Program-made: the position numbers and the translations under genes
Shown: positions 37,343-52,349 of the stretch, piece after piece
How positions within the stretch are numbered: position 1 is the first letter of the stretch
Layout: each line of letters starts with the position of its first letter
Notes under the pieces: model-generated
Told to the model about the DNA's origin: nothing
What the model saw: the letters and a program-made list of their open reading frames with translations, nothing else
The model's database searches: none
Assembly (NCBI GenBank): GCA_946699065.1
Contig: CAMPDV010001037.1
Location: forward strand, 62,001 to 126,000
Source: Loxodes magnus
Taxonomy: Eukaryota > Ciliophora > Karyorelictea > Loxodida > Loxodidae
Direction: 5' to 3'
Length of the DNA: 64,000 nt

Positions 37343-40300
37343 ATGAAAAACCTTGCTTAGACTCTAGTACTTCTAGTTTCTATAAATGAATGTCTATCTT
37401 GATTACTCACTGATCCCTATACAAAAACTATTCATAATGGAACTAGCCCAACTTAAATTTCTTTATCTAGCTCGATCTATAAGTACCTAGATATTGAATA
37501 TAGGAGAAGCTGATAATTGGGAGGATATATATATATGAACTCTACCCAAAACTAGTCTATTTTAAAAGTAGAAGGAAGTAATGGGTATATAGAGCTTTAT
37601 TATAATCCTGGAAACTTAAAAATTACTTGAATTGTTTAAACTTAGGTTTTTTAGAGTGGAAATTTTGATTGCTTATGAGGAATTTAAGATTCATAATATC
37701 TTGGTTATGTTAGTATTTAGTACTGATATGATTATAATTAACATTGCCAATTTTGCTGATTTACCTTCACATCAACTAAAGCTATTTGCAATTGACTCCC
37801 ATATTAAATTTAATCATTATTACTTCCCTTAAAAATAACAGTAGGGAAGAATTTAGTAGGAGCTTCTTATTACATAAGCTTTATAACCTCAAATTCTAAT
37901 TATATAAATGTTCAAACTTAAATTGCTATGACATAAATTTGAAATACTCCATGTAATAGATATTGTGATTATTTATGTATCCCTGGAAATATTCCCGATA
38001 TGTAAGCATGCTCAAAAACTTAGTATTATGAGTTAAATGATTAAATTAATTGAGTATGAGTTGATAATTCAAAAACTGAAAATATAGGGTTTTATTAATG
38101 AGATACTAGCAACTTTTCTTTATTTAACTATGAATACTTTTAAAGACCCTATACAATTACTTTTCTTTTAAAACTTGATATTGTCTAACCAAGTGAAGGA
38201 TTAATATTTTTAATAAAGGGTCCTTATTTAGGAGTTTGCTCAGAATTAAATTTTCTAAGATTTACTGTAAAAGCCAATTCAACCAATAACATATTCTATT
38301 CTTATCTATATTCAACTGATGAAAGTGTTACCTAAAATTCAATAGCAATGCAAATGTTCTCTGAATACAAAGTAGGAATTACAGTTAATAAGCAAATTAG
38401 TGGATATACTCACTCACTATGCATATATGATGATACATCTAGTGTATAATTATGTTCAACAAAAACATTAGCAAAAAAATCTTTCTGCTCACTCAAATGA
38501 AATTCAAACGAAGCTATATATATAGGAGGAGCTCCTAGTGAAATCTGAAGTGGTACTTAATTGGCTCTTAATTTTAAAAGACTAAAGTTTTATCCACACG
38601 TTGGATTTTCAGAAGATAAGTTAAAATAAATAATTATAGCAGAAAATGATTGCAGAGCATATATTAGTTACGTTGGAGGTTAATCGGGATGTTCAGGTAT
38701 CTCTATTGAACTTATGTATTTCTAAATAGTTGAATATGCAAGATTATTTTCTTCGGATGCATTGATGTTTGATAATAAAAGTTCTATCTTTGGTTCATGG
38801 GACTATTAATATGACTGTTACAGTTTAACTTTCGTTTTTTTGATTAGACATATTGATAAAACGAATTTATCAGGTATTTTCAACTTGCAAGGTGAAGATT
38901 CTAAATAAAATTAATGTGGATGATAATTATAATTCGACTCAATCACTGGAAGATACAGAATTAACTAAGAAGATTTTAAGATTAGCCTTTAAAATAACTT
39001 CAGATATAAATGAATTGCAATAGGAATTAAAAATTAAAATTAATTCATTTACATGTGATCAAAAGAATGAGGCTCGTCTATAATAAATGAATAAACAACC
39101 ATTTCATCTATTCCTATTAGTTAAGATAATACCACCTTTAAATTAATAATAGGAAGTGATAACTATACAAGTTCTTAAAGTTCTCTAATGGATATCAGTT
39201 ATTTTAAATTTTACCCAAAATCTTTATTAACTTCAAGTTAGATCAAATAACTTTTTGTTGATATTTGTCATCCATCTTGTGGATAATTTGGATGTTATGG
39301 ACCCCAGAGTGAAGATTGCCAATATGATGCATTAGAGTATTTATAACTTTCTGATCCTGATTATGCGTGATCGTTTTCAACTCTTCCTAGTTTCGATGTA
39401 AACAGATTAAACGGAAAGAATTATTCATCTATAAGTTCTTTTACTTTTTTAGTTGCGTGAAAAACTTCTGACTTAATTAATGGAGAAAATTGTTTCGCTT
39501 AAATAAATATTCCAAGTTCAAGAGATTACATCTTAAAATTGTGTGAGGAAAACTAAAAATTAAAAATTTATGATTATGGAAATAATAGTAATTAAACCTG
39601 CTTTTTAGAGCTAAGTGATAGCTAATGAAATTTAAAGGCCTAACTTCTTTTAATAGTATGATACTACTATAATGAAGATGATTATAAACTTTACAGAATA
39701 GGGTATCTTTATGAATTCACTGGTAATTCATTCAATAAACTTAGCAGCCTTTCTAATTACTAAGAAAGCATAACATGCATTATTCCAAACTATGATTTTA
39801 TTAATATTTCACCTTCAACATTCACTATTACTTTTTATTAAGGATCTAGTGTGCAATATATTTATGATATGAAAATGTTTCCCAATAAAATTATATCACT
39901 GGACGAACTAGATTATTATTTTATCAAGTGATATTTAAATAAATTTAAAACTTGCTCCGAAAATTGTCAATCAAGTACAGATTGCTCTTTTATGACAGAA
40001 TAAGGTTGCAGTAATACCTGAAATTAAACTTGCGATCCCCCTAACTATCATAAAGATCCTAATGCAAATTGTACTTGCTTCAATGGATCTGCATTAAGCA
40101 ATGATTAATGCTATTCATGCTTTTGAAATCATGCAACTTGTTCCTCCCCAGATTATATTTCAGCTACTTCTTGTAAAAATGGATTTTATTTATTAAATGG
40201 ATAATGCTTACCCGTATGTCCTGATTCTTATTATGTAAATGGATCAAAATGCATTTTGTGTGAAAAAGATTTTTGCTAAACTCCTTCTAATTAATGTCAT

Positions 40301-43300
40301 TATACTTGCTCTAAATGCTATGGCTTTACAAGAAATGATTGTTATACTTGTTCTGAATTACATAAATTTAATCCTAATTGACCAAGTAAAGGATAATGCA
40401 TTTGCTCTCTTGGATATGAGTTTGGAACAAGTGATTAGACAGGAGACTGTGGTTTAAAAGAAATTAATTCTGATATACTCCTTCCACTATCTAATTGTGA
40501 TATTCCCTAATTTATACCTCTTACAACGGATTAAGCAGATGCTTATATTTTTAGTGGAGCTGGAGGAAATACATATAATTTTTAAGCAACTATTGGAAAT
40601 TAATTAAATATAAATGGATTTACTTTAGACTTTTGATTATATCCTGGTTCATCATCTTAAATGATATTCTTATAAATAAAAGACAATTAAAGGATTTTTT
40701 TGTAGTTAGGAGTAAATAATACTATTTATACCCTTGTATTGATTTCAGATTTATACTCTGGCTAGAAAATATAATTTTCATATTATGATTAAGCAAAATG
40801 GCATCACTTTTTGTTAAGTCTTACAGCAATAGATATTTAGTACTGCTATTCCACTTTTTATTTCCCAAGTTATTGTACTACTTCTAACTAATTTAAAATA
40901 GACCCAAAAACCAATAGTGCTAATGATATTTTAACCATAGGAGGAGGAACAGCAAATGGATATTCTTAATTTACTGGTTAAATTTTAGCTTTGAGATTAT
41001 ATAACGAAAATTATTAAAATCTTAACATAAATTCATCTTTCGTTAACTGTTTGACTTTATAAACACCATGTGAGCAAAATTGTAATGGAATTTGCTATGA
41101 GGCAGACCCTACATATATAACAGGATGTAAACCAGAAGCTCCTATCTCTATTTTTAGCAATTATTGATATTCTATAAACATAAATGCAGTTTATAAAATA
41201 TATGGATATAGTTATACGTTTAAGAAAACTCTTTAAAACAAGTAATATTCAATTTATTAGTTTTGAACGTATTTAGAAGAAAGCTAAACACCCTACAATA
41301 TTTTTAAGCTTGAAAATAGTAGAAATTGTTCACTAACAATTTCTTATGTGAATTACTAATTTAACATAAATATAAACTCCTCAGACAGTGAAAATAAGTA
41401 ATTTAAAGTAATAATACCTTATTATTCTTAAATATAGACATAAGTAAGTATCTATATTAATGATTATGGAAATAAAACATATGATATGTAAGTATGCTTT
41501 TTACTAAGTTATGATTCCTATTGCATAAATGATTATTAAATTAATGGTAGTTATTTTATTCCAAAGTTATAATTCTCATTAGATAGTTATATTCAATTTG
41601 GCTCTTTAAATCTATTATAAAGAATTAGTAATTTTAATATTTATGAATAAGATTCGCCAATATAACTCATATGCTAATCTAATTAATTTAATAAATACTC
41701 ACCAAATTTCGGATTTTGCTAATGTTAGCCATGTTATAGTGGTACATATTATTTAAATTAATCATTTTAGTGTAGTTAGTCAAATTTCGAATTAAGATTT
41801 CCAGTTAGTAAATGCTAAATTCCTAATGATTATATTTTAATATAGGGAATAAGCAGTTACTAAGGATAAAATTTCAGTTCTAGTTCGGATATTTTAGAAT
41901 ATCCTATATTTTTAAATACTGTTGAAGCAATTAGAAACACTGATGGATTCATGTTAGATTTTTGGATGCAAATAAAAGGAAATTAAAATATGAATGTTTT
42001 GGAAATTAAAGATAATTCAGACATTTTTTTGTCCATATTAATTGACTAAGTATAGAAAGTTCTCCTTTTCTATAAAGAAAGAAATTATATTTAATAATTT
42101 AACTATTCTTACTGCTAGTAAAATACATGACATCATATTGTTGTAAGTTTTACTAGTAATGAAACATATTATTGCTATTCATCTTATTTATTTCCCTCTG
42201 CTTGCAAAACTTATCCATTCACATTGACTTTAAATGAGTTAACAGTACATGATACTTTGATAGTTGGTACTGGTACAAAAACTGGATACTCTCAATTTTT
42301 AGGATAAATTATGGATTTAAAATTTTCAGGAAAGCATCATAATTTACTATTACTGAACGAAAATATAATAGATTGCTATTCAAGCAATTCTCCCTGCTGG
42401 AAAAATTGTAAAGGGTAATGTAAAACTAATGACCCTTAATATATAGTTGGAACTACTTGCACTTAAGGAGCTATAAAAATTAAAAATGATACTTATATTA
42501 CTTATGGCTCTAGTTGATAATAACTCTAAGGAAACAATCCTAATTTATTTTATTATGATATCTTTATGCAAAATTCTTTGAGATATGAGTTTTGGGTATT
42601 GATCACATATAATTAGAGTTAATTATAATTCTTTTTAATATAAAACAATAAACCTTAATGCTGAATATAAATGACAATAGTAGGAAATAATTTTAAGTTA
42701 TATACTTCATTTGGATATGCTTAATTTATTACAATATAAGAGTTTATTTCTGGTATGACGCAATTTCGAATTTAATATTAATCAACTTTAAACCCAGAAA
42801 CCAATAAATACACAATAAGATGATGTGTTATTCCTGATTTTCATAAAAACCCTATGTAATGCTAATATAATTACAACATTTCCTAAATATGTTACTTAGA
42901 ATAAAGTTAAAATAGTCTTATTTTATTTCCTATAAATATCCTTTACTAAGCTAGCAGTACTTACATTATAAATTATTAAATAGCTTGATTAGATATGTTC
43001 AATTATGCCTATAATAACATTGAGTGTGTTGGAAGTAATACTAAATAATACAATCCTAATTATGATTCTATTGGAGCTTGCATATGTAGTTTAGGATATA
43101 TAACTAGAATGGTTGGCTCAGGAAGTTATAGTATTACTTGTGAAGAATCACCTTTACCCACTCTTTAAGAAACTAGTGGAAGATGACCACTCTAAAGTTG
43201 TAATTATCCTAGTGATTTTATATAAATTCTAATAAATAAATAAGTTGGTGACAACTTTACTACAGAAGGACCAACTTTATAAACTAATTTTTATTAAGCA

Positions 43301-46300
43301 ATTTCCTCTATAATTAATACATAAGGATTTACAATTTCATTGTGAATTAAATTAAGTGATACTATTAAAAATACCAGAGTCTTTGAAATTTAAAATACTT
43401 AAATAAATAACTCTGTATTTTTATCATTTTAGAGTATAATGGATCAAAGAGCGTTTCTACTTTTTTCAAATAGATCTACTTCTTAATAGGCTTTAAAAGC
43501 TCCTTATTACGATGGAAACATTTGGCATTATGTCGTTGTAGGATTTACAAACTTAGGGACAAGATTTTGCGTCTCAACTTATATTAACTCAGCTTCGTAC
43601 TGCTTTGATTATTCCTTTGCTCTTACTCTTACTTAGGCAACTTCTGATGATGAAATAATATTTGGAAATGGTACTTTTAATAGTAGTGAATTTGAATTTG
43701 TAGAATTTGAGGGATAATTGTTGAATTTTAAAATAACAGGCTAAACAAATTCTTCTCTAAATTTGAACGAAAAAACTGTTGATTGCTGATCAATGAGAAC
43801 TCCTTGCTGAACTTACTGCTAAGGAGCATGTTTAACATAAGATCCATAAAATATCCGAACAGTAACATGTACGATTGGCTAGCCTCATGATTTAATTACT
43901 ACTACTTGGTAAGATGTAGATTCTTAAACTAACTATACTTATTAAGGGAGTAATTAGAGTATATTTAACTATAATACATTCTTTTAAGACGTTTCAGTGT
44001 ATAAGTTCTGAATAAAAGCAACTCCAAACCTAACATAATATCTTTCTAAGTTTATAAATGGTGCAAACTCTTTCTGCTATGCTAAATTATATATTAGTTA
44101 ATAATCTTTTATCTTACAAATTAAAGCTAATATAACAACTAACTTTTCTATTACATTAAATGAGTGAATAAGTAACTAAGAGTTTCGAATAGAATTAATA
44201 TACAATTATAACTCTTCATTTTATAATGTCTCGTTTTGTGTAACTAAAACTACTTTTGAATAAACCTGCGTTTTTAAAACTCTGAAAGATGTATGTAAGC
44301 TTTCATACTTTTCTTAAAGTGCTATTTATTTTCCTGTTTCTAACGTTTAGTACTAATTTAGAGGACTCTATGTGTATTCTTTTACTCTTCCTACATGTGA
44401 TGGAACACATAAATACAATCCTTTTTGGCCTTCTTAAGGATCTTGTGTCTGCTCGCTGGGTTATTCTATGACTTTGTTTGGTACTGATGACATTGAATGT
44501 AGCATTAAATCTATATTACCTATAACTGACTCATCATATACTGGTAGATATCCCATTAATATGTGTAATTATCCTTCTAAATGAATAAATATTGACATAA
44601 CTAATAAAATTAACTAGATAACTTCATATTCATTCACTTCTGGAACAGACGAAGGAAATACTCATTTTTACTCCATGGTTTCTGTACAAATTCCTTTCAG
44701 CTCAGGCTTTATTTTAACTTTTTGGTTTTCAACTTCTCAATAAAATGCATAAATGGCAATATTTGAAATAAGAAGAATTGGGAATATATTTATAAGCGTT
44801 AATATAGATACTAATTAAGAAATTTTACTCTTCTGAACATAAAGAAATCGTGAACAAAAGTTTAAAGTTCCTTATGATGCTTCTAATTCTTGGCACTATG
44901 TAGTTATTGCATTTTCAGTTTCTGGTACTAAATATTGTTACTCAAGTATAGCTAAACCTTCATACTGCTTTTCCAGAACTCTCATACTATCACTAAATGA
45001 TATTTAATTAGATGATGCAATTTATATTGGTAGTGGAACCTACCCAGACTTTACGGAATATGTTGGGTATCTACTAGCAGTTAAAATATTAGACGAAGAT
45101 TTCAATACTTTAGGCTTATCTTAAAGTTTAGTTGATTGTTGAACGACATTTACTCCCTGTCGTCTAAATTGTCAAGGTATTTGCACTTCATCTAATGATC
45201 CTCAATATGCGAATCCTTAATGCAGTTTATTTTCCACTTACTAAATATCATCTGATAGTTACTTTACTTGTGACAACATTATCAGTATCTTAATAAAAGG
45301 AAGTGATGAGACGAAGTTTTATTATGATATGTTTTAGTATAATACTCTTAGATATTAGTTTTGAACTAAACTAAATCGTACAACTTAAAGCTATAATATC
45401 TTCTAAATAATAGGACATAACTCTCTATGTTCTATGACTCTAGCAGTTACTGATAATATTTTTGCTCTAGTTGTTTAATCCACTTAAAAGTATGATTATT
45501 CAATTACTCTTTCAAAATTTACTGGGATAATGGAGTTTAAAATGATTATTGAAAATACATTTACAGGTAGTAATTATAATTTTTCTTGGTGTATTTTCTA
45601 TGATAACATAGATAAAAATGAATTAAGTATATGTAGAAGTGCAATTTAATAAAGTGTTTGCAATATTTAGCATTCTGATACAAGTTATATTAAGTTTCCT
45701 TCCACACCAATCGGAGTTTCCAGCTATCAAGTAGCGTTAGTCACAATTTAAAACTTCTCTCCTACTAGTAGTAGTTGTAATGCACCTAACTAATATAATC
45801 CTTTATTCCCATCTGTAGGAGAATGCGTCTGCTCTCTTGGATATTAAATGGATTTGTAAGGAGGAGGATCTAATTTAATAACTTGTACACCTGAGTCAAT
45901 TTAAACTATAAGTAGTACTGATAGATGGCCTTTAACTACTTGCATCTATCCGATTAATTGAGTAAATATAGATTTTAGCGAATTAAATTAAATGAATTAA
46001 AAATATTTTACGTAATCAGGAGATGTTATAAGTACTAACGTTTATAACTTAGTTTCAAGCTAATAGCCATTTTCTAATGGATTTATTTTATCATTTTGGT
46101 TCTCAACTACAGAACTTATTTCTAAAATGCGAATGATTGAAATAAGAAATAGCGGTGGAGTTGTTTTTCTAAGTATTAATGTTGATTCAATTTCATCTAC
46201 TTTACTTTATTATTCTCAAAGAGTAACATCATAATAATTTTAAGTACCTTATGACAATACAAATATCTGACACTATATTGTTACTGGTTTTACTTCTTCA

Positions 46301-49300
46301 GGTTCTCTTTACTGCTATTCAAGCCATACAAAGCCATCTTACTGTTTTGAAAGACAATTTTACCTATCATTAAATGATCTTGATTCTTAAGACACAATTT
46401 ATATAGGAGATGGAACTTATGCAACTTATTCCTTTTATAATGGTAAAGTACTTGCTCTTAAAATAATCGATGATCTTTACACATCATTCAATTTAAATCA
46501 AGAGGTAGCAGACTGTTGAACAGCATTTACGCCATGTTGGTTAAATTGTAATGGAGTATGTACAGATGTTCTTGATGTTTAATTTTTATCAGGTATTAAT
46601 TGTGTTGAACAAGCAATTAACTTAAAAGATTCTGTTCTAGTTACTGCAAATAATTAAGTTTACTACTTATAAGACTAAACTATCTTTTACTATGACTTAT
46701 TCACTTAACATTAGTATACTAGAATAAACTTCTGGGTAGAGGTAACTTATAGTACATCAACTAGAATTATATATCATTAATAAGGAAACTCTTGCTCAAC
46801 TTCAATAAGTGTTACTAATAATCAATTTACTTTATAAGTTAAATCAGCAACAACCAATTATAACTTACAAGTAACTATACCTGCATGAACTAATTAATTA
46901 ATTAACATACAATAAGAGATTTAATTAGTTTCGACTAGCAAGTATATCATAACATTTAGTGCTTAACCTTAGTTCCATCTTGAACCTTTATATTATACAA
47001 CTTAAACGGTTACTACTGTATGTGGTCTCTATCATACAAATGGTTATATTTCATTTCCATCTGCATTACCAAGTTATAATTATGCGTATCTAAATATTTA
47101 CTTCTCACTCCCTAATTGTGATTCTATACAATATTCTTACAACCCAAATTATGATTTATAAAATGGATTATGTATATGTACTTTATCTTATTAATTAGAA
47201 TTATCAACTCCGAGTAATTAAATAAATTGTGTAGAATATACAATGAGTAATATTCTAGTAGGTTAAAGATGGCCATACACTATATGTGAAGATCCATAAA
47301 CTCTAGCAAGTTATAAGGAATTAACTAATTATTAATGTTATGCAGATGATTTTACTTCAACTTCTATAATATAGATAGTAGACTTTTATCCTTTAGTCTC
47401 TTCATATATCAATTAAAGTCATTACTTTTAGATATCATTCTGATTCTCACTTGATAATGATGCTAATGATATGCAAATTCTAGAAATCACTAATGGAGCG
47501 AGAGTTTTCTTATAAATAGCTGTTAATAATAACGCTAAAACTATTCAGTTCAGAACAGAAGTTAATGGAGAAAATAAAATGTAAGGTCCTTTCAATCATC
47601 ATATCTTATGGCATTTCGCTGCTGTTAAATTTTCTTTTACTGGTTCTATTTATTGCTATGCTAACTATAAATATCCCTCATTCTGCTATAATAGAAATCA
47701 TTTCCTTCTAGATTTATCTTCAGTAGATGTAAATGAATAATTGAAAATAGGAGGAGGAAGTTGATAAGGATATGATTAGTTTAAAGGAAAGCTATTAGCA
47801 CCAAAATTATTTGTAGAAGTACTTAAATTTGATACAGAATTGATAGATTGTTGGGCGATGAGATCTCCTTGCTGATCATATTGTGAAGGTATTTGTTATG
47901 ATAATGCTGACTTAACGTAAAATGATCCTTAACTTAGTTAATGTGCATGATATGAACCTTTTAAATTACTTCTAACACCTTAAAAAGTTAATATTTAAAA
48001 CTAGCTTTCTTACTAAGGATGTAACAATTCAATATTCTAAGGAGATCATTTAACAGAACAGTGATAAGTAATAGAATTCGGAACAATTATTTTAACAGCT
48101 TGTTAGAAGGTAAATTTAGTAGAGATAAGAAATATTGAATGCTTGACATAAATATCTATAGATAAAAATACTTTGATATTTAAATTTGACTCTTAAGAAA
48201 TTATACTTGCATTTTAATTTTATTGTAGTGATAATAATGAAATAGAATTTTAACTTCTATTTTTTGATGAAGACTAGAATGATAACTAGATTTAATTTTA
48301 AGTTTGCGTAATAGTTGATAATTAATATTCCTAATGTACTTCTAAGGAAATGGTTAAAAAATAATGCAGATTAATTCATTCCTGCAATAGTTAAATTATT
48401 TTTGGTATTTCTAATTTTACATTTTAAGTAAATTGAATAAAAGTTAGTAATTTTTTAAATACCTTAAAATAATGTAATGCTTTTAATACATACAATCCTT
48501 ATTGACCTAATCCTGGAAAATGTAAATGCACCTTAGGATTTTAACCTTTTAATTAGTATAAAAATAGTGAGTTGATATGTATTAATTAGGATATAGATAC
48601 TATAGTTGGAACTTCAAGATATCCTGTTACCGTATGTGAAGATGTTTCTACTCTTGATACTTATACTCCTTTAGTTGTTAATCAAAATAACTCTCTTAAA
48701 TTTTATTCTATAGAAGAGGATGAAGATTCCTTTAATTTCTATAATTTAGTCAGTTCTGTTATCTCAGGATCCAGTGGGTTTACAATCTCTTTCTGAATAA
48801 AATTACATAATACCTATAGTAATTATCTCATTTTTGAAATAAGAAATCCATCTAGAATCTTCTTATAGGCAGCTGTTAATACAAATAGTAAAGTATTCGC
48901 CTTTAGAACAGAAGTAGGATCAGTTTAAGGTTTAAATGGACCTTATTACTATAAAATAGAATGGCATCTAGTAGTAGTATCTTTCTAGAGCTGATTATCT
49001 TAATATTGTGTAGGAAATTATAAGTTTCCTTCATTTTGCTTTTTGAGAAAAATGATTTTACTCCTTTAGAATGTAGAGGAAGATGATATCTTAACAATAG
49101 GAAATGGAACTGCTTTTGATAATTTTACGGAAGAATTTGAAGGAGAAATAGTAGGATTGATATTATTAGCTAAAACATATTCTTAGTTAGAAATAACAGA
49201 ATCAAAAATAGATTGTTGGAGTTTAAGAACTCCATGCTGGAGATCATGTAAAGGATTATGCAAAGATAATGTTAAAATTCAATTAAGTAGTTGCAATTGA

Positions 49301-52300
49301 TATAGCTCGGCAATTTTGTTTACTGACTCTTATTAAACTTTAGGTAATGGAAGTTCTTTACTGATTACTGGAGGTAATGATATGTTCTATGGTGATCTCT
49401 TTACGTAGAGCTTTATCTCATACGTATTTTGGATTAACCTTACTTAAACCTAAACTACCTATCGCATATTTTAAATAATGAATACGTAATAACCTAATCT
49501 TTGGCTTTCTCTATCTGTTTAAAGTAATAGTTTTATTTTGGATAGTAATGGATTTATTTTAACTGTCAATAATGCAGAATATTTTGAATTTAATTAGATT
49601 ATCTAAATGTTTATAGGATTTGAAGTTATAAACAAAAAAGACTTTTCCTACATTTTGTATTGGTGTATCTATTCATCGTAATATCAAGAAACTTGCCAAT
49701 AAAAGTCTTTTGACAATTAGCCAAATTATCTATAGCACTCTAATTAGAGCTAAATTGTTTTTGGAACTGATAACTCCTAATATAAATTAGCTTCTTTTCG
49801 TTTTTGTAATTTTGATTCAAGGAATTATACATGTACTCTTATTAAAAATTGTAGTATGTGTTCTTATGATGGAAATATATGCTACAGATGTAAGAATGAT
49901 TTAAAGCTATAAGATAATGAATGTCTAGATAGTTGTAAAGTAAACTGATATTTTGATTAAAGAAATGTTTGCTTATATTGTGATTAAAAGATGTCTTAAA
50001 ATAGCTGTGTTTAATCATGCCCTCAAAACGAGTAAGATATTGATAAGAATGGTATATGTTAACCATGTACCAAAATAATAGAAAATTGCTAGTAATGCTC
50101 AGAAAAAAATTAAGAACTTTATTGTTGATCTTGTTTTGATAATCATTATCTAGCTGAAAATTAATGCCATCATTGTAGTAAGATACACTCAGATTGTGTT
50201 ATTTGCCAAGAAAAAGGAATTTGTAAGATGTGCAATAGTTTATTTCTCTCTGAAAATACATGCAAAACTTAGTGTGCTGAGACTGAGCAAGATTTCGATT
50301 AAGATTCAATTTTTAAACCTTGTAGTGAAGAAATTCCATAGTGTAATAAGTGTGACTCTAATTATAGACAGTGCAAAGAGTGCTAAAAGGGATACTTTTT
50401 AGATATGCAAGGTAGTTGTTTATCTTGCAAACTGATACATTAGAATTGTAGTTAATGCTAAGATTAGAATATTTGTATTGACTGTAAAAATTAGAAGTTA
50501 TCTTAAAATACTTGTGTAATACTTGTCCTTCTTATGAATAACATATGTTAAATGAGGTATATGTGAGTCTTGCAATAAAGCAGTACTAAATTGCATGAAT
50601 TGCTCAGAAGATGGAAGCTTATGTTATTAATGGTAAGACCAATATATTTTTATTAATAGCAAATGTTAATAAATATCAGATATTGAGAAATAAGATTAAG
50701 AATAAGATTAAGATTAATACTTATTAGAGGAAGGAGAATATACTAAAGAAAAGAAGGAACAATTATCATAGAAAGAGAGAAAAAGTCTTGATAGTTACAA
50801 TATTTCAGAAAGCTAGAAGTAGTTTATTAAAAAAAACCGATAAGTTTAGAATATTTTATATCTTACTGATATATCTTCTTCAACTACTTTAGTCTTAATG
50901 TCTTCATCCTTAGGATAATCAGGAAATATTTTTACTATAATGCTAGCTAATGAGTTATTTAATACAAAATTGTATAATTTAGTTAACAAACCTGAATTAT
51001 AAAAGCTTATTACTTCAACTAGAACCAGAATATACTAAATCAGTTAATAAAATCGCTAGATTTTAGTGAGAATGGAAAATTGTAGACTTCAATAAAGTTA
51101 ATCTTCTTAGAAATGACCATAGCAACTTCATATAAAGTATTTAAATTAATTTCTTAATTATTGCAGTGATTCCAATTTTAGATGGTTTAGTATATTTAAT
51201 AAACAGGATAATAAAACTAAAATTCCTAGAAGATTTAGATAAACTTATTTACATTACCGATTAATGATCAGACTTTATATACTATTTGCCCCTAAAATAT
51301 GAGATTCAACTTTTAGTTAAATAAATAATCTAGCTTTGATAATGCTATATGCATTATAAACTCAACAGCTGCTTTAATCTGTCTATTAATTTTTTAATTT
51401 TAGGTTCTATAAACTTTTGCTATTTTTTATTTTTTTATAATCATATTCAAGTTTTTCAAATTACTTGGTGCAGCTAGTCCATAAGGATTAAGTTAAGAAG
51501 AGACCTCTAAAGCATATATCATTAAATATTTTCCAGTTTTTTATTAATAAAGCCGGGAAAAGGAGCTTTAATGTTCTATCCTTTATTCCTTGTGAGAAAA
51601 TTTTTACTATCAATTATTCTAATTACTGTATAGAACAGTTTAGCTTAAATCATAATCTGCTTAGTTTTAAGCTTGATTTAGCTTATTTATATAATTAAAG
51701 TTAGGCCTATTTAAATTAAATGCATCTAAATGCTATACAAATTTTCTATGAGTTATGAATGACAATTCTTTATACCTTCTACTTTTACCTTTATACTTTA
51801 GAAAATGTTTCAGCTTTTTAAATTTATAATAATACATTTAACTGTTCATTTCTTTTATCGAAATACTTACCGAAAAACCTTATAGTTGTTTTCCTTAAAA
51901 ATGAGTAAGATTTATGAAAATTTAGTTCTTTTTATCTCCCTTTGAGTTTTTCTCCTATTTTTTCGATTGACTTTACTATGCTAGATTGCTTTAATTTTTT
52001 CGCCTAAATTGAACGACTTTAGTTTTTCTTATGAATTAAAATCCTTAGTATTACAACCCAATTTTTATTAGCATCAAGATTCATTAAAAGCTTAATATCA
52101 GGTTCTTTTTTTTAATTATGTGTGATGTTAGTATTACTTAGATTTCTTAGTTTCTCTTTTGTGTTTTGTGTACTAAGATTATTTACCTTTTTATTTTTAA
52201 TTTTAAATAAAGCAATTTTTAGATTAATCAAGATTAGAAAGAAATAGAAATGCATGATTCTAGTAAATAGTAATGATGCTAAAGAGGTATTAAATAAGTG

Positions 52301-52349
52301 GTTGAAATTGCATTGTGATATTAGAATCCCAATTTAAAATATAAAATGA
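37343..52349 (+). CDS. Giant LamG-repeat surface membrane protein, copy B
   Basis: ATG 37343 opens a signal peptide (MKNLAQTLVLLVSINECLSW). The frame stays protein-like without net shift to about 50,490 (about 4,380 codons): lectin-like N-terminus, Cys-rich stretch at residues 866-1030, and LamG domains with F-W motifs near 40617, 41946, 43326, 44705, 46079, 47425 and 48777. Closing Cys motifs lie near 41063, 42377, 43781, 45131, 46510, 47845 and 49207, with CxxC repeats from about 49.8 kb. UGA stands for Trp at positions where sister modules have UGG. The last 1.9 kb still resembles the membrane domain of A (AVIPILDGLVYLI, FYPLFLVRKFLL, IQIFYELWMTIL, with an intron at 51381-51403), but these pieces sit in different frames. 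I count about five or six small indels, so the C-terminus may be non-functional. The end at the UGA 52347-52349 is tentative. Confidence 0.8.
40430..49800 (+). repeat. Seven tandem LamG/Cys modules within copy B
   Basis: Same modular period (about 1.35 kb) and motif order as in copy A, inverted. Typical unit: a beta-rich segment of about 140 residues, the N-P-x-W-P-S-x-G-x-C-x-C-S-L-G-Y linker, a T-G-R-[YW]-P-x-x-x-C segment, a LamG domain, then D-C-W-x4-P-C-x3-C-x-G-x-C. The first half of module 1 (41095-41820) is much more diverged from copy A than the rest. Confidence 0.8.
51381..51403 (+). other. 23-nt micro-intron in copy B
   Basis: Begins GTCTATTAATTT and ends AATTTTAG. Removal joins ...ALQTQQLLQS to VLQTFAIFYFFIII, which aligns with LASYTSL | MLQVGLIVRFF in copy A, so the intron position is conserved although length (23 versus 20 nt) and sequence differ. 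This holds despite the indels in this part of copy B, and argues that the intron predates the duplication. Confidence 0.75.
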
